This document shows positions 58,021-64,000 of a stretch of DNA of 64,000 bases, one piece after another. The translations under genes and the position numbers were made by a program. The notes beneath the pieces were generated by a model. It did no database searches, was not told the DNA's origin, and saw nothing but the letters and a program-made list of their open reading frames with translations. Each line of letters starts with the position of its first letter. Within the stretch, counting starts at the first letter, position 1. Source of the DNA: Vandiemenella viatica (taxonomy: Eukaryota; Arthropoda; Insecta; Orthoptera; Morabidae); the NCBI GenBank assembly GCA_031002005.1, contig JARYHS010009186.1, forward strand, positions 103,759,992 to 103,823,991. The letters are read 5' to 3'.

Positions 58021-60715
58021 GATTTTTTCATTCATCTAGTCCACGCAGAGTACCCGTAAATAATGTGCACATGTCCAAATATAATTAATTTCGTTGACCA
58101 GTTAGTGCGTAAAGTCGACTGGCACATACTTCATAATTGGCAGCATATACATCTGCTTTGGATTTTTCAGAAGTTACTATTGTTGAATTTTTGTTCCAGT
58201 GACCTATAAAATGAGGGAAGTTAACATTCTACTTTCAAATTTCGCTAATGGTTCTAAACAAGACAGTTGTCATTTGTAACACAACTACCAATGTATCTAA
58301 AATATAAAGAAGATTATTATTGTCACAGCTGATTAAGGATACTGGGCTGAGCTTAACGTGGTTAGAGTGCTGAACTTCCTTCGCATACCCTGGTAACGGA
58401 TTGCAGTAACGTGATCATTGATATACTCCAAGAACTTCCCATCCTTCTCCCCTCCAACTATAAAAAGAAAGAGCGCCAATGCACATTGGGTTTCACTCAA
58501 AGGAAAGATATCGCTGTGCACGAAAAACAATGCAGCAAGTCTCACTAAATTTAAGACTCGTTACCACGCCCTGAAGAGAATAAATACATGTTTGAACACT
58601 ATGCTGATACTTATCGCAGAAAAATATGCTACTACTTTTTTTTTTATCCATACGGGCAATTAATCATGCTGGTGCTTTACTTCCGGACGAAATCTAAGGA
58701 GTCTTAGAAGAAGAACTGTCATAGAAAAAGGGGAGAAAGGGAAGATGTCAATCTTGCCATCTATCTGGGTAATATTTAAATTTTATGGACTAAGGTATTT
58801 TGTTAGTATAATGTGTGGGAAGCATTCGCGTAGGTTATTTAGGAAAACCACTCAAAATCCTTAATGATAATGTGGTGGCAAGATTTTAATCCGCGCGGTT
58901 GAAACCTGCTTTATCATCCCAAGCAAGGCTACTGTCTAAAATTAATATTTGTGAAACTGAGCGCTTAGAAAAGTGGTGATACTACACTTTTTTGTCTTTT
59001 ATTTTATGGTCAGAATTTCGTGGTGTTGTAGAAAGAAAATCGCCTGCAGCGAACAAGGGCGGAATTATCTGCGCCAGAGGTTTCGTTCCCCACTCCCCGG
59101 ACGACGTGCCCGACGCCGTTTTTCTGCGGCGCGCCGATTTTTATCGCGCGGTGCTGTCGTAAGAGGCGATCTCGCGTCGCACATAACACCGCGAATAAAC
59201 TCGACGCCACAGCTCCTCGCTCGTGTAAGAGGGGACCATAAAGACTGAAACTTCACAGGGAAAATTAAATTACATCCTTAGCAGTCTCTATATAAGGTCG
59301 GTAGGTAAGCCCCAGTGAGGATGTAATTCTGAAATATTCGACGTTTAATGTTGGCAGCCGTAAAGGCGTTGTTGCGGGGTAAGTTGCAGCTTACCAACTC
59401 CATTAGACGTCGCTCGTAACTGGGTGGCAAAGAGAAAGCGTGGAATACCGCTTGTACGAAACCTGTATGTTCTTAAATTCGATTATGGAACACAAAGATC
59501 TATTTCCTTTTTAGCCATCTAAGTACCAAGAAAAGTAACTCTGTGCGTTCATCTAGACGCTTCATTTCTTGACTTTCAATAATAGTTCGTCATTCTTTCA
59601 CTTTGCCTTTCCTCCTTTCTTGGGTTCAGATATTATACCTACTTCTTCTCCTGCAAACGTTTGAAATATTTATTAGTGTTCTGAAGACAACCAAGTAATC
59701 TCCATAACTATCTTGTTGAAAGATGTGGAGAATTTTTTCATTCTTTTTAACGTATATTGTTGGTATAAATATACGTGGACCAGAAGGAAAAATTACTAGC
59801 AGAAAGATCATTGATTCATTACCTCTTTTAATCGCCTTTCTTTGGAAAGTGTAGGATTGTATCAAGCGTATTCTTTGTATGTTTGCAAACCAACCCTTAG
59901 TGAGACTTCAGATTCAGCACTGTTCATACTATTTAGAAGGTTCAAATTCTCAGTCAGCGAGATTAGTTTGTGGGTAGAGAGAAGGTAAGGTGAGATTCCT
60001 TTCGGCTAGCTGATAGGTAAACTCTGCAATATTCTCGTATTTACCCTATTCAAATATAAAATTCTCATAAAGAAAGAATCAGCCCAACTTGTTTTCGTGA
60101 ATATTTAAAATATACGTAAAAAACCTGACGTATACCTTGAAAACCTTAGTAAGAACACGAATAAATAACACGAATTCTTATCACAGTCCACTGTATTTAA
60201 GAAAAGTAATAGACTGAATCTTATATCTTTAAACTAGCAATTCCGTATATTTGTTGTATGTCGGAAATGGCTATAACAATTTGGATGAAATTTCATATGC
60301 AGATAACGTTATGCTTTTCAAGTTTGTAGAGAAATTTTGTAAAAAAAAACAGCATTTCGTATATCTGGTATCTCGGAAACAACTCTATCTCACAGATGTT
60401 TCAGATAGCAGTAAGCCTAGTGATATTAGATAAGTTTCTCTTTGGTTACGGCTAGGAACTGTGCACTTCAAAATGCCTAGGAAGTCAACAAGAAAAACGT
60501 TTAACTTTAATAAAATTTCACGTAGCCAAGACTCATCTAAAAAAAATATAAGTGACATCACTTAAAAAAATGCATTATATGCATACTACTTGTAAAAAAA
60601 GTATTGAACTGCGTGCATTCATAAATATTATATCTAACCGAATGCAGTTCTTATGAAGGTAGATATGAAATATAGTGAATATATAATACATATTTTATAT
60701 TTTTATATATATGTA
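58021..60715. other. Mostly unrecognised; GC-rich block and possible SINE-core relic
   Basis: 58815-58930 (minus) has GAGTGGTTTTCCTAAATAACC and GCGAATGCTTCC, faintly like the SINE A/B core. 59060-59240 is GC- and CpG-rich with overlapping ORFs and no known domain. The remainder is AT-rich without recognised features. Confidence 0.35.
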
Positions 60716-61405
60716 AAAATCAATGTTTGTTTGTGGGTTTGTGGGTTTGTTCGTCTTCTATGCATTCCTATACCATTTATCAGATTGCAATGAAACTTTG
60801 GAGAGTTTTCGAGTGTGCGTCTACGAAGGTTCCTGTAAAAAAAAAATTCCAAAAAGTCACCCCCATAACACCCCATAATTTAGGCAAAACCACATTTTTT
60901 ATCCGATTTAGATAGGAATTTGTACACTTATACTTTAAAACAAACAGAAAAATACTGCCAACATATGGTTTCCGAATATTCATCCCCTCTCCCCCTTTCC
61001 ACCTCCATTACGTTTTTACCCCATAATTTAGGGAAACCACATTTTTTATCCGATTTAGATAAGAATTTGTACACTTATACTTTAAAACAAACAGAAAAAT
61101 ACTGCCTACGTATGGTTTCCGAATATTCATCCCTTCTCCCCCTTTCCAACCCCATTACGTTTTTTACCATATAATTTAGACAAAACCACATATTTCATCA
61201 GATTTAAATGGGAATTTGCACACTTATACTTTGAAACAAACAGAAAAATACTTCCTGCATATGTTTTCCAAAGCGCATCCCCTCTCACCCTTTCCAACTG
61301 AAAATGAATGAAACAGCAGTTTAAAATTTATATGTAAATATTTTTTCATTTAATCTATGTGCCTACTCAAGTCCAGCAATAGTGAAGTATTGCCGGGTCA
61401 GCTAG
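60716..61405 (+). mobile_element. Helitron-like non-autonomous element
   Basis: The 3' end has an 8-bp stem with one mismatch (CCAGCAAT at 61373-61380 with ATTGCCGG at 61389-61396), then GTCAG, then CTAG followed by T (61402-61406), matching the Helitron hairpin plus CTRR-T terminus. A possible 5' end is TCAATGTTTGTTTGTGGG near 60720. The interior carries three 148-bp tandem units. No Rep/helicase coding is present. Confidence 0.55.
60871..61310 (+). repeat. Tandem array of three 148-bp units
   Basis: The landmark ATAATTTAG recurs at 60875, 61023 and 61171, exactly 148 bp apart. Each unit contains ACCACAT.TTTTATC, GATTTAGATAGGAATTTG-like sequence, CTTATACTTTAAAACAAACA and a pyrimidine-rich CCCCTCTCCCCCTTTCC segment. 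Unit 3 is more diverged and incomplete. A related single unit lies near 5675-5810. Confidence 0.93.
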
Positions 61406-62879
61406 TCTTATATATTCTAATTAATCTAATACTATTATACGAGCACCACTTGTATATAGGTGAAATTAATTTCTCTCAAACGCCTGTAAGGGTTTTGAAG
61501 AAGTCTTGCATACTGGACAAAAATCTCAGTCACCATGGTACTAATAATAATAAGTGGAATCTATTTACTCTACCACAACATTAAATCCCACACGGGAAAT
61601 AAGAAACTCTACGATCGATTATAGCTGCTTTAAACATCCGATGAGTTTCTGATGCTGCGTACACGATACGATGCTGTGATAGCGTAAATAGATGTTCTTC
61701 TCCTGGTACGAGTGGACAAACGATGCTATTTGTCATAGTTAGAGAAAGTTCCAGCAAATTGAAGGAAGGTAAAAGTACAGTAGAGGCAAGGTAGGAAGAG
61801 TTCAAGGAGATAATGTAAACTTCCGACCACCTCGCCCCCACCTTTAAAATTTCTCGGCTAATTGATTAATTATTTACTACCGGTTTTCTTTGCCAAAGAT
61901 TGACTGCATTGACTTATAAGAACTTACAACAATAGCAAAATTGTAGGGGACCGGAACAATTACAAGAAATAAAATATGTGGATAGATAATGAACCACAAA
62001 ATTCAAATTATATTCTGTCCAATCACATTGATAATACGGTCTACATTTGAAACAGGAACTCGTATTCAATGAAGTTCCTAATATTGTCTAGTAACGAATT
62101 CGTCTGCCCTTAAGGTTCACATGTAAGCAAATAAACAAGTTCATACAGTTCTCCCGGTAGTGATACTTAATATCAGCAATTCATCAGCGTTATCGTAACA
62201 CAAGGCAATTATAGACTTCCTTTTAATGTTCTTAATTTACTTCACTTTATAAACTGTAGCGTGACTGAGCATGAGTACAGAGAGAGAGAGAAAATGGACT
62301 TGCTTAATACTGGGCAGGCAAGCGCCACAGGCAGCTACCAAAATCAATCACATTTAAAAAACTGAACAAAAATGAACGCCTATTGTATTCCGGTGGGCCT
62401 TAAATACCCTGTAGGTAACTGTACTTTTTTGTCTGCAGTCTGTTTGGGTGGAGAACTGCCAACCTTAACTAATTAATTTCCCCATAGCCGCGTGAACATC
62501 CTCTGCCAAATGGGAGAATACATTTGCTCCCACAGATACTACCCATCCTAAAAGACACCTATCGGTGTTCGTGGGGTCGTACCCTACGGCGGACAGCTCT
62601 GCGCTCTAAACTCAGAGTGGGACCTCGGGATCAGGGTGACTGACCTCTAGGCTGGCTTGTTTCATATATGGCAGCTACAGCGGCCTTCGGGAATTCCTAA
62701 AATGAAACACAGTGCCTGATTCACTCTCGTTACCACAGTTTAAAATACTTAATTCTATGCTTAGTAATTTAATACTATCTCTTAATGTTTCTACTTATAG
62801 TTTTTTAACACTTTTACCTGATTTATATGCCTTGTGGCTTCACAATAATAAGAAAGGAGGAAGAAATATTTATTCCAAA
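61406..62879. other. AT-rich sequence, nothing recognised
   Basis: Almost 1.5 kb without a recognised feature, apart from a short GA run at about 62279-62291 and a GC-richer part (62440-62700) of unknown nature. Confidence 0.45.
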
Positions 62880-64000
62880 ACAGAAAATAAAGAGAAGTAG
62901 AGAACCTGTGTACTATAATAGGAAGGTGAGGAGGTTAAAGAGGTTGGTAAGATGAAAACATAACACAGTTAAGAGACAGCAGGGTAGTAGACAATATTTA
63001 AAACAACTAAACAAGGACTTCATAATAGCTAAGAAGGTAGCTAAAGATGGTTTTATGAAGAGAATTGTCAGTGCAAGGGGACCTTTGAGTGATGCATAGA
63101 GAAATTTCTATGGCTATGTTAGAAAACTGAGGGGATGGGAGGGTGTTGAGACGCTTATACGTAAGGATGGAGAAGAAGTTACTGAGGATTTTAAAAAGGC
63201 AGAGATTTTAAGTAACTGGTTTAGTTAGAACATTAGGGACAATGAATCAGTAATGTGAAGGTCTAAATCTGAGAACAACAGAATTAGAAACGAGCAGACC
63301 AAAAAATTTGAAATCAGTCTGAGGATATCATGAAAGAACTAAGAAATCTGAAAGAAAAAACCAGAAAGGGGCTGGTGTAGATAATATTTCTACAAATGTC
63401 TTAAAGATAGCATGATGTGACATTGTAACTTACCTCGAAATATTATTTAAATTGAGTCTGGACACTTGCTACTTACCAGAGGACTGGAAAAGTGTGATAG
63501 TAATGCCGGTAAATAAAGGAGAGGTGAGAAATTAAGTCCAAAGTTATAGGCCAATCAGTTTGACATCAGTGGTAGGTAAATTAATGGAGAGATTAATTGC
63601 AACAACATCAGAAATATATGGTTAGCAGCTTAAGTGGTTTTCAAATTGACAACATGGCTTTAGGCAAGGATGTTCATTCGAATCTCAGTTGGTGGAATAT
63701 ATGCAAGATATTTTTGATGGAATGGACAAGGGAGGTCAAATTCATAGCGTAAACTAGATCTTTCATAGGGGTGTGATAGAGTGAGCCATAAACTGGTAGT
63801 AAATAAGGTAAAAACTATTGGAGTGGCTGAGAAAGTGACTTGCTAGCTAGAAGTGGTTTAAAAAGGTAGAAAACTAAAATTCAGGGTAGGAAATGCAGTA
63901 TCAAAAGAAGTGGAAGTAAAAATGGGAACACCACAATTTTGCTATTTCTTATTCTAATGAATAATGAATGGTATTGATGGTTTACTATCAGATACTACCT
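62880..64000 (+). pseudogene. CR1/Jockey-like LINE reverse transcriptase, running off the window
   Basis: Read through frequent stops and frameshifts the sequence gives NFYGYVRKLRGWEGVETLIR, GEEVTEDFKKAEILSNWFS (the linker before RT), AGVDNISTNVLK, SYRPISLTSVVGKLMERLI-like (63540-63600), QHGFRQGCSFESQLVEYMQD, then DRVSHKLVVNKVKTIGVAEK and KFRVGNAVSKEVEVKMGTP. These are RT motifs in canonical order up to the strand before the catalytic box, which would lie beyond 64000. It is heavily decayed. It may be the same family as LINE-a, but the parts do not overlap enough to tell. Confidence 0.78.

Noticed and set aside
58340..58410. tRNA-like segment GAGCTTAACGTGGTTAGAGTGCTG
   Set aside because: The A box is plausible, but the B-box position reads GGTAACGGATTGC, too far from consensus, and no second copy was seen.
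1..64000. CRISPR array, bacterial operon, endogenous virus or toxin gene
   Set aside because: No regularly spaced short repeats with unique spacers, no clustered long ORFs with ribosome-binding sites, and no viral or toxin protein hallmark were seen on either strand.

Overview
The window looks like 64 kb of AT-rich, repeat-laden insect nuclear DNA. There is no operon structure, no run of long ORFs and no convincing host protein-coding gene. What can be recognised is almost entirely transposable-element (TE) material at several stages of decay: non-LTR retrotransposons of Jockey/CR1-like and RTE-like type, tRNA-derived SINEs, Tc1/mariner, pogo/Tigger, hAT and PIF/Harbinger DNA transposons, and Helitron-like ends. 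The SINE type and mixture suggest a large-genome polyneopteran insect (stick insect, orthopteroid, cockroach/termite group). That assignment is inference. A run of exactly 1000 Ns (31186-32185) is an assembly gap.

Layout. 0.6-2.3 kb: three nested layers (SINE in LINE in another LINE). 2.7-4.2 kb: a complete Tc1-like transposon with intact transposase, the only convincing intact gene in the window. 5.5-11.2 kb: direct repeats, including a 0.55 kb tandem duplication, and an inverted-repeat MITE. 11.5-20.2 kb: a dense SINE/MITE zone with a LINE tail split by an hAT MITE and a Tigger-like MITE, and two SINEs split by DNA transposons. 20-31 kb: mostly unrecognised AT-rich sequence with a LINE remnant and Helitron-like pieces. 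32-36 kb: unique AT-rich DNA plus a decayed Tc1 transposase. 36.5-38 kb: RTE-like LINE with a nested SINE. 39.8-44.5 kb: SINEs and a LINE tail. 47-52.6 kb: a GC-rich stretch, two terminal-inverted-repeat elements (Tc1/mariner-type and Harbinger) and a Helitron-like end. 55-64 kb: SINEs, LINE fragments, a Helitron-like element with 148-bp tandem units, and a LINE reverse transcriptase running off the end.

The most informative signal is the stratigraphy. In at least four places, removing an insertion plus one copy of its target-site duplication restores the reading frame or the repeat consensus of the older element, giving an insertion order. A second theme is a core of roughly 100 bp (GGGTTTTCCATGG...GAATGCTGGGATGG) shared by an abundant tRNA-derived SINE (11 copies here), by a sequence at the 3' end of a LINE, and possibly by a third repeat. 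No antiviral, CRISPR-like or gene-cluster system was found. All calls were made by reading the sequence and comparing with remembered family hallmarks; none was checked by database search.
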